This document shows, piece after piece, positions 7,326 to 15,675 of a DNA stretch of 64,000 nucleotides. The position numbers were made by a program, and so were the translations under genes. The notes under the pieces are model-generated. The model worked only from the letters and a program-made list of their open reading frames with translations. It did no database searches and had not been told where the DNA came from. Each line of letters begins with the position of its first letter. The first letter of the stretch is position 1. The stretch lies in the NCBI GenBank assembly GCA_016937975.1, contig JAFGVN010000114.1, positions 1 through 64,000 on the forward strand. Direction: 5' to 3'. Source of the stretch: Clostridia bacterium. GTDB lineage: Bacteria > Bacillota > Clostridia > Peptostreptococcales > Acidaminobacteraceae.

Positions 7326-8399
7326 TTAAAATTCATAATCTTCTAGTTCGTTCATTATCATTTGATTATTCTTTCTCAATAAATCTAAAGCACCTCGTCT
7401 ATCCAGATTCATTGTATCAAAATACTCAGTTTGAGTAATGTATGATTTAATTTCATAAAATGTCTCCTTAACTGTTACTATTGGTTCTGAACCTAGAATA
7501 AATGTCACATGAACATCGGCATATTGATTGAGATTATTACACGTTTCTTCTCCAAATCGTAAAATCAGATTTCGACTCTCCTCAGCATCTAACATCGTTA
7601 TTGCAATGTTTATATGTTCAATAACATTTTGTTTCATACGCAATTCATATGGCACTTCACGAATTTCATGCTCATATTCCATCATTTTTCTAACCAGTTC
7701 ATTAAACATCGGATAAAAAATTTTATTCTCAGTTACAAGCTTCGAAAGAACTTTCACAGATTTATGTTTATCTCTCAACCTAATTGCAAATAATCTTCCA
7801 AAACTTTCTTTTTTTCGTTTTTTGTTTATACTGTACTTAAAATCGTCTTGATCCCATAAAACTATCCAGTGCCCGGTGAAGTCATTTATTGTTGCTTGCA
7901 TATTAGGATATAGATTATTAGCATCATATGGATTATTTAACATCATTTGATCAAACTCAGTATAAGTTCTTTTTAAGTTTGATAAATCGTATTCAAAATC
8001 AATTTTATCCAAATATTCTCTTAATAAACTTAAAGACCAGTTATTAACATGAACCCTTCTTTCTCTGGGGCTTCTTGCCAATATACTCAAAATTCTCCCA
8101 CTCTGTTTCAATTCAATATCAGAAACAATTTCATTGATAGAGTAAGAGTCCTTTTCAAAGAAGTTTTGAATGTACTTTGAAAAAGTGCTATCTGTAAAGC
8201 CATATATTTTCTGTAGCATTTCACCTGATTCAATTACATCATCTAACTCATCATCAGAAATTAGTTCAAAATCCGTTATATGCTGTAACTTTTCTTGTAA
8301 CATCAAGCGAAAAGCAATCTCTGATAAATTCGATTTCCTAAGTATTAATTTTTCAAGTACTTCAGTTGTATTATAGTAGAACTCTTCCTTTTTGACCAT
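7326..8399 (-). CDS. Conserved-looking hypothetical protein, 357 aa
   Basis: A 357-residue, probably cytosolic protein without signal or membrane segments. It is rich in charged helices; the section VHVNNWSLSLLREYLDKIDFE and the middle DDFKYSINKKRKKESFGRL are basic enough to touch nucleic acid. I recognise no family. GAGGTGGTCAA precedes the ATG. It is flanked by terminators on both sides, so it is a single-gene transcript between the integrase operon and the XRE-lipoprotein operon. A role in element maintenance is only a guess from position. Confidence 0.6.
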   Translation of the reverse strand: MVKKEEFYYNTTEVLEKLILRKSNLSEIAFRLMLQEKLQHITDFELISDDELDDVIESGEMLQKIYGFTDSTFSKYIQNFFEKDSYSINEIVSDIELKQSGRILSILARSPRERRVHVNNWSLSLLREYLDKIDFEYDLSNLKRTYTEFDQMMLNNPYDANNLYPNMQATINDFTGHWIVLWDQDDFKYSINKKRKKESFGRLFAIRLRDKHKSVKVLSKLVTENKIFYPMFNELVRKMMEYEHEIREVPYELRMKQNVIEHINIAITMLDAEESRNLILRFGEETCNNLNQYADVHVTFILGSEPIVTVKETFYEIKSYITQTEYFDTMNLDRRGALDLLRKNNQMIMNELEDYEF

Positions 8400-8432
8400 T
8401 TGACCACCTCGAATAGATTATACACTAAAACA

Positions 8433-8463
8433 AAAAAAGTAGATAACAGTTATCTACTTTTTT
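8433..8463 (-). terminator. Bidirectional terminator of the XRE-lipoprotein operon
   Basis: GTAGATAAC (8439-8447) and GTTATCTAC (8449-8457) form a perfect stem extended by A/T pairs on both sides, giving an A-run and a T-run in either direction. It follows the 57-codon gene on the minus strand. Confidence 0.8.
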
Positions 8464-8509
8464 CTGGTCAAGTGGTCAATTCAAATATAACTCTAAAACC
8501 TATTGCTTT

Positions 8510-8683
8510 TCACATCCATAACTTTCTAAGTATCCATTTTCTTAGTGCTACTCCGCCAATAAACCCTGCAACGGTCCACATTCCAATCAGCTCTAAGCTA
8601 AATTCACCAGCACTAACTAATCCGTAAATCGAAAAAGCAAAGCCTATAACAGCACCAATTACTCCCCATTTAAACAACATCAT
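8510..8683 (-). CDS. Small membrane protein, 57 aa
   Basis: A 57-codon frame starting MMLFKWGVIGAVIGFAFSIY with a second hydrophobic stretch WTVAGFIGGVAL and a basic tail RKWILRKLWM. Two short membrane helices are likely. AGGAAGG precedes two adjacent ATG codons; the second has the better spacing. It is the last gene of the operon with the XRE regulator and lipoprotein and ends just before a strong terminator. Too small to assign to a family. Confidence 0.68.
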   Translation of the reverse strand: MMLFKWGVIGAVIGFAFSIYGLVSAGEFSLELIGMWTVAGFIGGVALRKWILRKLWM

Positions 8684-8698
8684 ACCTTCCTATCTCTA

Positions 8699-9595
8699 TT
8701 AATAAAATACAATAAAACCTATATATCCTTCCGCCTCACTGCCTTCATAATCTATAACTATGTTGACATCCTGATATTCTCCACTATAACCGTCGCCCCA
8801 GTTTGAGTCAGGATCTATAGTAAATTTACTATCAGTATAAACCTCCAACTGTTCTTTGACTTTCAGGAACGATCTCATAAACATATCATATGTCCCGATT
8901 TCTTGTCCTATTACAACGAACATGTAGATTTCACCAGAAGCTCTCGATACAGCAGCCAGTTCTCCAATATCGCTTTGAGTAAAATAATACATGCCGGTCC
9001 CAGCTTCAAAGTTTTCTTCATAGGGTACTACATAATTGAAATTCTCTCCATCTACCCATTGGACAATCACATAGTTGAATATTGAGTCTTCAAGTAATTC
9101 ATCTACAAGATCCAATCCTTCAACTGCCTTCTTGTTGTCATCATCCAGTTTTATAGCCTCTATGTATTGGTTCTTTGCTTCTTGATAATGATATAAATTT
9201 CTTGCATTATCTCCATAAAGAGTATGTATTTCAGACAAACGTTTATCCGAGACATTCCCCTCTATAGCGTAATAAAAAGCTTCATTAATCTCCTCTATAG
9301 CCTCTAGATATTTCTTTTGAATCATCAGCTCCTTGGCATTATCAAGATACTTGCTGCTTGTCAGTGTATCTAGGTTTTCTTGTTCACTTTTACCATTTAT
9401 ACCATCTAGAGAGGATTGTTCCGCTTCACCATCAACACTTTCCAACAGTTTTCTTGCTTTGGCAATCTCAACTTCTTCATTGGTAGCGTTCGGTGGTAAG
9501 CCAAGCTCCTTTCTAGGATCTTCTTTGCAGCCAATTGTAATACCTACGATCATCAGAATAACCATAAGCATCAGACCTAATTTACTTTTCAACAT
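8699..9595 (-). CDS. Exported lipoprotein with TPR-like repeats
   Basis: 298 residues from the ATG after GAGAGGTATGG; 12 upstream codons lack a ribosome site. The N-terminus has a lipoprotein signal ending in VGITIGC, so the protein is lipid-anchored outside the cell. Residues about 85-165 form TPR-like helices (AEAINEAFYYAIEGN region and YHYQEAKNQYIEAIKLDDDN). The C-terminal 120 residues form a beta-rich domain with no family I recognise. It follows the XRE regulator gene closely and precedes a membrane peptide. Surface anchoring is clear; function is unknown. Confidence 0.75.
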   Translation of the reverse strand: MLKSKLGLMLMVILMIVGITIGCKEDPRKELGLPPNATNEEVEIAKARKLLESVDGEAEQSSLDGINGKSEQENLDTLTSSKYLDNAKELMIQKKYLEAIEEINEAFYYAIEGNVSDKRLSEIHTLYGDNARNLYHYQEAKNQYIEAIKLDDDNKKAVEGLDLVDELLEDSIFNYVIVQWVDGENFNYVVPYEENFEAGTGMYYFTQSDIGELAAVSRASGEIYMFVVIGQEIGTYDMFMRSFLKVKEQLEVYTDSKFTIDPDSNWGDGYSGEYQDVNIVIDYEGSEAEGYIGFIVFY

Positions 9596-9627
9596 CCATA
9601 CCTCTCTTTCATAACAATTATCATCTA

Positions 9628-9912
9628 TCACTCAAAATCGTTCAAAGGACACGACTTACATATCTCAAAATCTGAATACTGCTTTTCCCCTCTTTCCGTT
9701 AATCTTTGGTAACAACATCTTGATCTTACAATCATAGATACTTCCACATCTAGAGCATCAGCAATAAGAGATAACGTTTTAAGTGCTGGTACCGTTCTAT
9801 TCCTTTCAATGTCACTCACATAACTTACAGAGAAATGAATAGAGTCTGCTAACTGCTTTTGAGTCATCTTTCTTTCTAGTCTATATTTTTTTATGGCTTC
9901 TCCAACCCTCAA
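9628..9912 (-). CDS. XRE-family HTH regulator with C-terminal cysteines
   Basis: 94 residues starting at TTG; GGAGGTGATGACATC lies in front and the nearby ATG frame closes at once, so TTG is the real start. Residues 1-62 are a classic XRE/Cro helix-turn-helix (YRLERKMTQKQLADSIHFSV, SYVSDIERNRTVPALKTLSL). The last 30 residues hold CC and C-x2-C cysteines that may bind a metal or sense redox state. It leads the operon with the lipoprotein. Three operator-like palindromes lie upstream, with two overlapping the promoter, which suggests it represses its own operon. Confidence 0.85.
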   Translation of the reverse strand: MRVGEAIKKYRLERKMTQKQLADSIHFSVSYVSDIERNRTVPALKTLSLIADALDVEVSMIVRSRCCYQRLTERGEKQYSDFEICKSCPLNDFE

Positions 9913-9961
9913 GATGTCATCACCTCCAATACTTTGATTGATAGTTCAAGTATAATTAATA

Positions 9962-9994
9962 TTTCGCTAGGAACGTATTCGCTACTAGCGTACT
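9962..9994. promoter_or_regulatory. Two adjoining operator-like palindromes (O1, O2)
   Basis: O1 TTTCGCTAGGAACGTAT (9962-9978) and O2 ATTCGCTACTAGCGTAC (9977-9993) share the pattern WCGYTANKARCGTA with the perfect palindrome O3 at 10030-10048. They lie at the -35 region of a minus-strand promoter whose -10 is TATACT near 9950. This is the expected position for repressor sites of the adjoining XRE regulator. Confidence 0.6.
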
Positions 9995-10029
9995 TATCTC
10001 AACATATTGGAATCATTGCAATACATCAA

Positions 10030-10048
10030 TATACGTTAGTAACGTATA
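10030..10048. promoter_or_regulatory. 19-bp perfect palindrome (operator O3)
   Basis: TATACGTTA-G-TAACGTATA reads identically on both strands. The core ACGTTAGTAACGTA matches O1 and O2 at most positions. It is placed some 50 bp upstream of them, suitable for cooperative binding or looping by the XRE dimer. Confidence 0.65.
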
Positions 10049-10051
10049 TAA

Positions 10052-10071
10052 AAGCTAGGTCCCCCTAGCTT
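10052..10071 (-). terminator. Terminator after the first RadC operon
   Basis: AAGCTAGG (10052-10059) pairs with CCTAGCTT (10064-10071) around a 4-nt loop. On the minus strand it is followed by TTTATATAC. It closes the DUF960/RadC operon and its stem touches the stop codon of the 28-codon frame. Confidence 0.6.
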
Positions 10072-10157
10072 CAATCTTTCTTCCTTTGCTTCCAACTTTC
10101 CAGAAGCTTCATGATAAGTTCAAACAGTAGTGATTTTATTTCGCCATTCTTTTGCAC
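10071..10157 (-). CDS. Possible 28-aa peptide downstream of RadC
   Basis: A GTG preceded by AAAGGATGTGAACT opens 28 codons, MQKNGEIKSLLFELIMKLL then ESWKQRKKD. It is a short amphipathic helix with a basic tail and lies between the RadC gene and its terminator. Size alone makes this uncertain. Confidence 0.35.
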   Translation of the reverse strand: MQKNGEIKSLLFELIMKLLESWKQRKKD

Positions 10158-10177
10158 AGTTCACATCCTTTCATTTA

Positions 10178-10633
10178 CTAGATACAATCCATTTCTTTAA
10201 AACTATAATAATCATCATTACCTGTGATGATATGATCAAGAACCTTAATGCCAACCAACTTCCCAGCTTCACTTAACCTTTCCGTAATCTCAATATCTTC
10301 TCTACTTGGAGTGGGTATACCAGATGGATGGTTATGAGCCACTATGATTGTGGCAGCATTTGATATTATTGCAAGTTTGAACACTTCTCTCGGATGAACT
10401 ATAGAGGTATTTAAAGAGCCAATACTAACCGTCTGTATGGCTGTAGGTTGATTTTTAGTGTCTAAAGTAATAACGATAAACATCTCACGATCTGAATCAT
10501 CGATATATTCCCTTACCAGGTTGACACAATCCCCTGGTGAAGATATTTTTCTTGGGGAATAATGAATGGTTCCTTCCTTGACAATATCAATAGTTTTAAT
10601 TCTGACCAGCTTCACTCTCTTTTTCGAATCCAC
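10178..10633 (-). CDS. RadC-type JAB/MPN domain protein, copy 1
   Basis: 151 residues from GTG, which sits 8 nt after GGAGGTAAAGA; an ATG 15 bp upstream overlaps that ribosome site. The JAMM metal motif is complete: Glu in the DDSDREMFIVITL strand and HNHPSGIPTPSREDIEI (H-x-H-P-S-G...D). The HhH part of full-length RadC is missing, as is usual for the short RadC proteins of plasmids, phages and ICEs. The biochemical role of these proteins is unsettled; a metal-dependent hydrolase is presumed. It follows a DUF960 gene with no gap, and the same pair recurs at 28.7-31.9 kb. Confidence 0.85.
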   Translation of the reverse strand: MDSKKRVKLVRIKTIDIVKEGTIHYSPRKISSPGDCVNLVREYIDDSDREMFIVITLDTKNQPTAIQTVSIGSLNTSIVHPREVFKLAIISNAATIIVAHNHPSGIPTPSREDIEITERLSEAGKLVGIKVLDHIITGNDDYYSFKEMDCI

Positions 10634-10648
10634 TCTCTTTACCTCCAT

Positions 10649-10984
10649 TCAATATTCCGAGTACAATAAAAAAGTCATAACCGACATCCCTCCACCGAGG
10701 TCATCAGTTATGACAAATACTTTTTCATCAATCGGATCATTAGACTGAAATGAAATCCGATTATAATAATCTGGCACTTCTTGTTCGTGTTCTATGACTT
10801 GAACGTTTTTTCCATTCACCTGCTTTTGCCTCAGCTTAAACACTTGTAAATAATCAAACTCAAATTGGTCTCTCTCAGACTTGTCCTTTAACTCAAATAA
10901 CATCTCCTGGATTTTTTCCTTAACATCATCACCAATACTCTTGAGATAACCCACAGTCATCAATGCACTCTTACCATTAATCAT
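10649..10984 (-). CDS. DUF960-family protein, copy 1
   Basis: 111 residues. The pattern DYLQVFKL in the centre, EHEQEVPDYYNRISF and a C-terminal EKVFVITDD ... MTFLLYSEY matches the DUF960 family, small cytosolic proteins found in Gram-positive mobile elements. AGGAGAAGTT precedes the ATG. It is directly upstream of the RadC-like gene. Family function is unknown. A second member is at 28668-29006. Confidence 0.75.
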   Translation of the reverse strand: MINGKSALMTVGYLKSIGDDVKEKIQEMLFELKDKSERDQFEFDYLQVFKLRQKQVNGKNVQVIEHEQEVPDYYNRISFQSNDPIDEKVFVITDDLGGGMSVMTFLLYSEY

Positions 10985-11160
10985 AACTTCTCCTTTCTTG
11001 TTCTAAACCTATAATATATACTTGAGTACTCAGCCAATACAGACCTAGAAAAAGAGCAAATTCTGTTTTTTTAGTTTTTTAGGTTTGCTTGTTTAAAATA
11101 TTGGATATAGGAGTTACAAACTTATTATGAAAGGATCAATGAGTATTTCGGTCATTCAGA

Positions 11161-11261
11161 GCCAGTGTCACTCATAAATTGAACCACTTCGCGCGTAACG
11201 GCGTTCCGATTAGGTGGGACCACCGGGGATGCGGAGCCAACAGTCCGAAGTATAAAGGCCA
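11161..11261 (+). other. GC-rich foreign-looking patch: IS end or structured RNA
   Basis: A block of about 100 bp is far richer in G and C than everything around it. It contains GGTGGGACCACC, a self-complementary hairpin, and GCGCGTAACGGCG. The text AATTGAACCACTTCGCGCG and CGATTAGGTGG resembles, from memory, ends of IS21-type elements, but no transposase is present. Because a good plus-strand terminator follows at 11290-11320 it could instead be part of a small RNA. I cannot decide. Confidence 0.35.
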
Positions 11262-11289
11262 ATCAATTATTGTTGATGCATATAGAAAT

Positions 11290-11320
11290 AGCCTGACTAT
11301 CATTTGATAATCAGGCTTTT
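11290..11320 (+). terminator. Plus-strand terminator without an upstream gene
   Basis: GCCTGACTATCA (11291-11302) pairs with TGATAATCAGGC (11305-11316), one mismatch, 2-nt loop, followed by TTTT. No plus-strand protein gene precedes it, which points to a plus-strand RNA. Confidence 0.6.
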
Positions 11321-11348
11321 AACTTTTCAATATGTAGGGCGGTTGGTC

Positions 11349-11368
11349 TATTTATGATATGGTTCACC
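11349..11368 (+). repeat. Recurring motif copy 1, ATTTATGATATGGTTC
   Basis: TATTTATGATATGGTTCACC. The core ATTT(A/G)TGATA(C/T)GGTTC occurs again at 15782-15801 and 40982-41001, all in the same orientation. This copy lies downstream of the TPR-PIN gene, the second lies upstream of that operon. Confidence 0.5.
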
Positions 11369-11625
11369 TTACGAAGCTTATACAAAACGATACAGATATA
11401 CAATCTAGTAACTCAGCATTTCGTAGATGGTTGTATATCTGGAAGTGGTTTAAATTAGAAAACAACATGTCAATTTTACTTAAATTTACGAAAGAAGAAA
11501 TTGAAAGCTTTCCTAGTTTAGATACAAACTATAAATAATAATCTAAAATGAATTAGTACCACATCACATAAAAAATCAAATCATATTTTTACACTTTTCT
11601 CTTTTGCATACATTTAGGATTGTAA

Positions 11626-11656
11626 AATAAGACAGTCGATTAAAGGCTGTCTTATT
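11626..11656 (-). terminator. Terminator of the TPR-PIN gene
   Basis: AATAAGACAG (11626-11635) and CTGTCTTATT (11647-11656) form a 10-bp stem; on the minus strand TTATTTTA follows. The stop codon of the TPR-PIN gene lies inside the stem. Confidence 0.75.
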
Positions 11657-14600
11657 CATTGTTTTTTTCCGTTATCTCATTAATCAACTGTGATAAGTAC
11701 TCAATATCATCCATTGAATTTAGTACTAAATTATCTTCTAATATTTTCATTATAATCTTACTATCTTCTTCAGTCTTTCCAAATGCAGACATTACTTGGG
11801 TAAAGAATTGTGCAACGAAGCTGAGTATTTGACTCACCTTGATATAATCATCATTCCTTAAAGCATCTACATACTCTAGTGTTTGGATTCTTTCATAAGT
11901 CTGTTTTCGAAGTTCATGTAGGTTATTATCTTTATCATGTTTTACTATAAAGTTATGGGTAACAACCAACTCTTCGATGGTATCATGAGAACCAACAAAC
12001 TGACTAAACATATTTAACCTTACTTCACTCAAATTCGCTTTTCGTAAAAACCAAAAGATTGTTCTTAAATTGCAATGTCTGATAACATTGTCAGTATCAA
12101 ATTTTAATGTAACAAATCGTCTTCCTAAATTTGATAAATATGATTTTGATTTTCCAAGGTACTTATCAATGAATCTAATAAAGAAACTAAGCAATTCCTC
12201 GAAATCGGATTTCTCTATTTCTTTCTCTAATTCAATCAGAACAGTCATATACTGCGGTAAGTAAGTGCTATAAATCGAACCTTTATCTAATCTAACAAAA
12301 GGCTTTATTCCATCTATGCCTTCACTCTTATAGACTGAAATAATATCAACTGCTTCAAAACTAATAAAATTATACCTTGCAAGTCTTAAATCTCTCTTAA
12401 CTAATGCCATTTTCTCATGTAACTCTGGGTTTGATTTTTTCAGTTTAAAGAACAACGAATTTATATTTACTACATGATTTGGTTTGAACTCTCTTTCTAA
12501 AGATGTTTCTACATTTAGAAATGCAATTCCCATTTTTTCTGATAGAACCAAGCTACTCATAGTATCTTCTGGTAGTAACTTAGCCTTCTCACTAGTATCT
12601 TTTAATGTAACATCAACTGGAAGTATCTCTACATTCATAGAAGTATCAATATACTCTAATATTGTCGTAGAACTATTTTTGATAAACTCTCTTTCTAACT
12701 CTTTTAGTTTTGAGTAGGTATCTTGATTAATATACAACTTCTCGAAAACATTAAGCAACCCTAAACCATTAACCCTAGCTAAAATTGTCAGTGTATTAGC
12801 ATCAACAATCAAACTATCCCCTATTGCTTCTGCCTTTTCTATAGATATCTCTACATTCTCATTGGTTAGGTTAAGCTTGCTTAATGGATATCTGTCATCA
12901 TTCAACACATCTTCAAATCTTCTACCAACTAGTTTACTATATAGAGAAACACCCATTATTCCAGAAGAGTAAAACTTATTAATCTCATCATAATCAGGAG
13001 TAGGTCCTGTAATATTCTTTAAATGCTTTAGTATGTCTCCATATTCTTGAATATCTTTTGTTGTAACTACCTTAAACCAATTTGGATTTGGATTTTTTTC
13101 ATAGTATTTACCAATGTATCTCATTGCCTCATCTGTTCTGCCGTTATTCATGTTAAAACCAAAGTAAAATTGATGAAATGGTGATTCTAAATCATCCACA
13201 AAATCCTTATATTCATTTAGTTTTTCAAATGCTTCTGGAAGTTTTTTTCTTTCTCTAAGAGCCATTGCTGAATACATGTAATACAATTCTGGTTGCTTGA
13301 GTTCCATAGGATTAACATATTCAAGATACATTTCTGCTACTGGAATATTATTTGCCATAATCATATTCTGAATTGCCTTCATTAAATCATCTGGTTTTTT
13401 CTCAACCTTATACAACTCAAAGTAGGCTTTACCACAATTAGGGTAATCGCCTTTCGCATTATAGTAATTAACTGTTAAAATTAACTTCTCAGCTTCTTTA
13501 AGTTTTGATAAATCTAGCTGTTCATACGCCTCATAGAATCTAGGATAATCCTCTCTTCTCAAGTAAGACATCAACCTATCATATGTAACCATTGAGATAT
13601 TATCTTCTATTATTGGATATATCCCCTTATCGACATTATCATAGAATTCATCTAAATCATCGAAATAGTCGTGTCTCTTCAAAGTTTTCATATATGCTAC
13701 AGCAATAAATGGATTTCTAAGACATGATTTTAATCTCATGAGTCCAGCATACATTTCATCTTGTTTGCCTAACTCTTCTAAGTATTCAATAAAGTTCATT
13801 AATAAAGCTTCCTCAACTTCAGCCTTTTGAAACTTCTTATAATACTTAATGTAATCACCAAAATTATCTAAGTTCTTTAGACAATTCAGAAATGACAATC
13901 TTAAAAGTTTATCCGTAAAATACTTTCCTTCAATTGCTGGAAGCAACATTTCATAAACTTGTTCATACTCCTCCATCAATTCAAGATAAAATGATTTATA
14001 CTTTATCACATCATATTCAGATAAATATTCGAAGACCTCTTCATCATATATCTTATTAATTACTTGTGCTTGAACAACAAGCCTAGATATTTCAGGATTC
14101 TTTAAATCAAGAACATCTTTAACTTCGTTAATTATCTTTAAGGTTCTATCAAACTTGCCAGTTAATGAATATATGTTAAAAAGATATGTAATATGCACAT
14201 TAGCTGTATGACCAATATAATCTTCTGGTCTTTCATCATAAATCTTTTCTAGTATCCTTTGTGATTTCCTAAGAGTCTCAAACTCAATGTTCTGAAAATC
14301 GACCATGCCATCAGGTCGCACTTCTTTGATTGATAAGTGATACAAGCTAATTGCAATACCAAGTTCTTTACCAAAACCTTTTACATAATCATTTGATTCC
14401 GTATAATACTTTAAAGACTCTTGAAATTTATCATTCATTATAGATATATCTGCAAGTATTCCATATGTTCGTGAAAAATCCTTCGCTGATAAATCTCCTT
14501 TTAGTATGTTAGAAAGAACTTCTTTTGCTTCTTCATATGAAACTTCATTTAATCTAGCTTTTATAAGCATCTCAAAAGAAAGTGCATTGATGTAATCAGA

Positions 14601-15122
14601 GTCAATAGCTATCGCCTTGGAATTTAATGCTTTTGCAACTTTTAAATCGCCCTTATTGTATTTCCATATCGCCTTGATATAGTAATACTTATGTATATCC
14701 TCTACTTCTCCCAATGACTCAATTTTTATTGACCACTTCTCAATTTCCGAATCGTCTGAATTATGATTGACATTGCAGTTTAGTATTCCATTATATACTA
14801 AGAACTTTTCATTACTTGAATAGTAATTGAACTCATCACTATTAAACAGCGAAAGATACTTTTCCATAGCTAATAAATTATTGCCTTCAGTTATCATCTT
14901 CTCAATTGGAAGTATTTTCTCTTTAATCTCAGGTTTTACTCCTGTTTTTGTGAGTTCTATCAACTCTTGAATATGCAGTGAATTGTTTGGGTCAAAATTC
15001 ATATTTACAATTTTCTCTGCAAACTGGTTTCCTTCAATCTTATTATCTCCATATTTATTTTTTTGAGAAAGGTTTAAGGAAAATTTCTCTCCAATATCCG
15101 AAATAAGTTTCTTTAAATCCAT
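11652..15122 (-). CDS. Giant TPR protein with C-terminal PIN-like domain
   Basis: 1156 residues, AGGTGGATA before the ATG. Residues about 40-740 are repeated helical pairs of TPR type (e.g. KYYYIKAIWKYNKGDLKVAK, AMRYIGKYYEKNPNPNW). From about 760 to 930 a PIN-like nuclease fold is suggested by GDSLIVDANTLTILARV (first Asp), LPEDTMSSLVLSEKMGIAFL and an acidic later position. The last 220 residues are helical. TPR-PIN proteins occur in bacterial conflict systems, where the PIN domain cuts RNA. It follows a membrane peptide and a 69-residue protein in one operon. Nuclease activity and defence role are inference; no known defence system of exactly this make-up comes to mind. Confidence 0.68.
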   Translation of the reverse strand: MDLKKLISDIGEKFSLNLSQKNKYGDNKIEGNQFAEKIVNMNFDPNNSLHIQELIELTKTGVKPEIKEKILPIEKMITEGNNLLAMEKYLSLFNSDEFNYYSSNEKFLVYNGILNCNVNHNSDDSEIEKWSIKIESLGEVEDIHKYYYIKAIWKYNKGDLKVAKALNSKAIAIDSDYINALSFEMLIKARLNEVSYEEAKEVLSNILKGDLSAKDFSRTYGILADISIMNDKFQESLKYYTESNDYVKGFGKELGIAISLYHLSIKEVRPDGMVDFQNIEFETLRKSQRILEKIYDERPEDYIGHTANVHITYLFNIYSLTGKFDRTLKIINEVKDVLDLKNPEISRLVVQAQVINKIYDEEVFEYLSEYDVIKYKSFYLELMEEYEQVYEMLLPAIEGKYFTDKLLRLSFLNCLKNLDNFGDYIKYYKKFQKAEVEEALLMNFIEYLEELGKQDEMYAGLMRLKSCLRNPFIAVAYMKTLKRHDYFDDLDEFYDNVDKGIYPIIEDNISMVTYDRLMSYLRREDYPRFYEAYEQLDLSKLKEAEKLILTVNYYNAKGDYPNCGKAYFELYKVEKKPDDLMKAIQNMIMANNIPVAEMYLEYVNPMELKQPELYYMYSAMALRERKKLPEAFEKLNEYKDFVDDLESPFHQFYFGFNMNNGRTDEAMRYIGKYYEKNPNPNWFKVVTTKDIQEYGDILKHLKNITGPTPDYDEINKFYSSGIMGVSLYSKLVGRRFEDVLNDDRYPLSKLNLTNENVEISIEKAEAIGDSLIVDANTLTILARVNGLGLLNVFEKLYINQDTYSKLKELEREFIKNSSTTILEYIDTSMNVEILPVDVTLKDTSEKAKLLPEDTMSSLVLSEKMGIAFLNVETSLEREFKPNHVVNINSLFFKLKKSNPELHEKMALVKRDLRLARYNFISFEAVDIISVYKSEGIDGIKPFVRLDKGSIYSTYLPQYMTVLIELEKEIEKSDFEELLSFFIRFIDKYLGKSKSYLSNLGRRFVTLKFDTDNVIRHCNLRTIFWFLRKANLSEVRLNMFSQFVGSHDTIEELVVTHNFIVKHDKDNNLHELRKQTYERIQTLEYVDALRNDDYIKVSQILSFVAQFFTQVMSAFGKTEEDSKIIMKILEDNLVLNSMDDIEYLSQLINEITEKNNE

Positions 15123-15133
15123 TATCCACCTAC

Positions 15134-15310
15134 TTATTTATCATTTTTTTTGATCTCATTACCAATAGTTGTATTCGATATAGTATTATTGCCATGTTTG
15201 TTTTTTTGATTGATATTATTTACAAAGTGTTTGCTTACCATTAATAGACCAACTATGCCAACTATAACCCCAACTATACTTAATACAACACCAATATCTA
15301 AACCTTGCAT
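15134..15310 (-). CDS. Small membrane protein, 58 aa, in TPR-PIN operon
   Basis: 58 codons with AAAGGGGATATT before the ATG. Residues 4-25 (LDIGVVLSIVGVIVGIVGLL) are one membrane helix; the tail is Asn/Lys-rich (KHGNNTISNTTIGNE). It ends 12 bp before the TPR-PIN start, so the two are co-transcribed and likely act together. A single-helix peptide next to a sensor-effector protein could be a membrane anchor or toxin partner. Not recognised as a family. Confidence 0.7.
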   Translation of the reverse strand: MQGLDIGVVLSIVGVIVGIVGLLMVSKHFVNNINQKNKHGNNTISNTTIGNEIKKNDK

Positions 15311-15344
15311 AATATCCCCTTTCTTTAACTTATTTATTAACCAA

Positions 15345-15554
15345 CTAAATCATTTCAAAATGTTTGAATGCATCAGTTATCATTTCCTGCTTATCATTTG
15401 GGCAAGGATTAGTTTTAGAATCCATAGAGATTCGATTAGGTGCTATCCTTTTCTTTAATCCATGATGTTCTTTCATATCAGCAATCCAGCATGTTTTTAC
15501 TGATACATAATATTTCTTTTTTACATAACTTTGAATTTCCTTATATGTAGCCAT
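15345..15554 (-). CDS. Small cytosolic protein, 69 aa, in TPR-PIN operon
   Basis: 69 residues beginning MATYKEIQSYVKKKYYVSVK then TCWIADMKEHHGL and NPCPNDKQEMITDAFKHFEMI. I recall the pattern YVKxKYGFxxKTCWIAHVKE...GL as a small conserved protein seen beside restriction and other accessory genes, but cannot name a family. It has a helical N-terminus and two cysteines. A ribosome site AGGGGG lies before the ATG. It leads the operon with the 58-residue membrane protein and TPR-PIN protein. Confidence 0.65.
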   Translation of the reverse strand: MATYKEIQSYVKKKYYVSVKTCWIADMKEHHGLKKRIAPNRISMDSKTNPCPNDKQEMITDAFKHFEMI

Positions 15555-15675
15555 TCAATCCCCCTTAATTTTATTTCTTGAATAGTTATTACTGGTTCAT
15601 GAGTATACTCTATATTGTTACCATCTTTTAACAATATTATACACTAAACAGTTTTTCATATCAGTAAATAGTAAA

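Larger units (their letters stand above)
10985..11651. other. Intergenic region with GC-rich patch and plus-strand terminator
   Basis: This 667-bp stretch contains the DUF960 promoter side, a GC-rich patch (11161-11261), a plus-strand terminator (11290-11320), a conserved motif (11349-11368), a doubtful 59-codon plus-strand frame (11359-11538) without a ribosome site, and the terminator of the TPR-PIN gene at its right end. The rest is plain AT-rich DNA. Confidence 0.5.

Noticed and set aside
11359-11538. 59-codon plus-strand frame MVHLTKLIQNDTD...
   Set aside because: Starts inside the recurring motif, has no ribosome binding site and no family resemblance.
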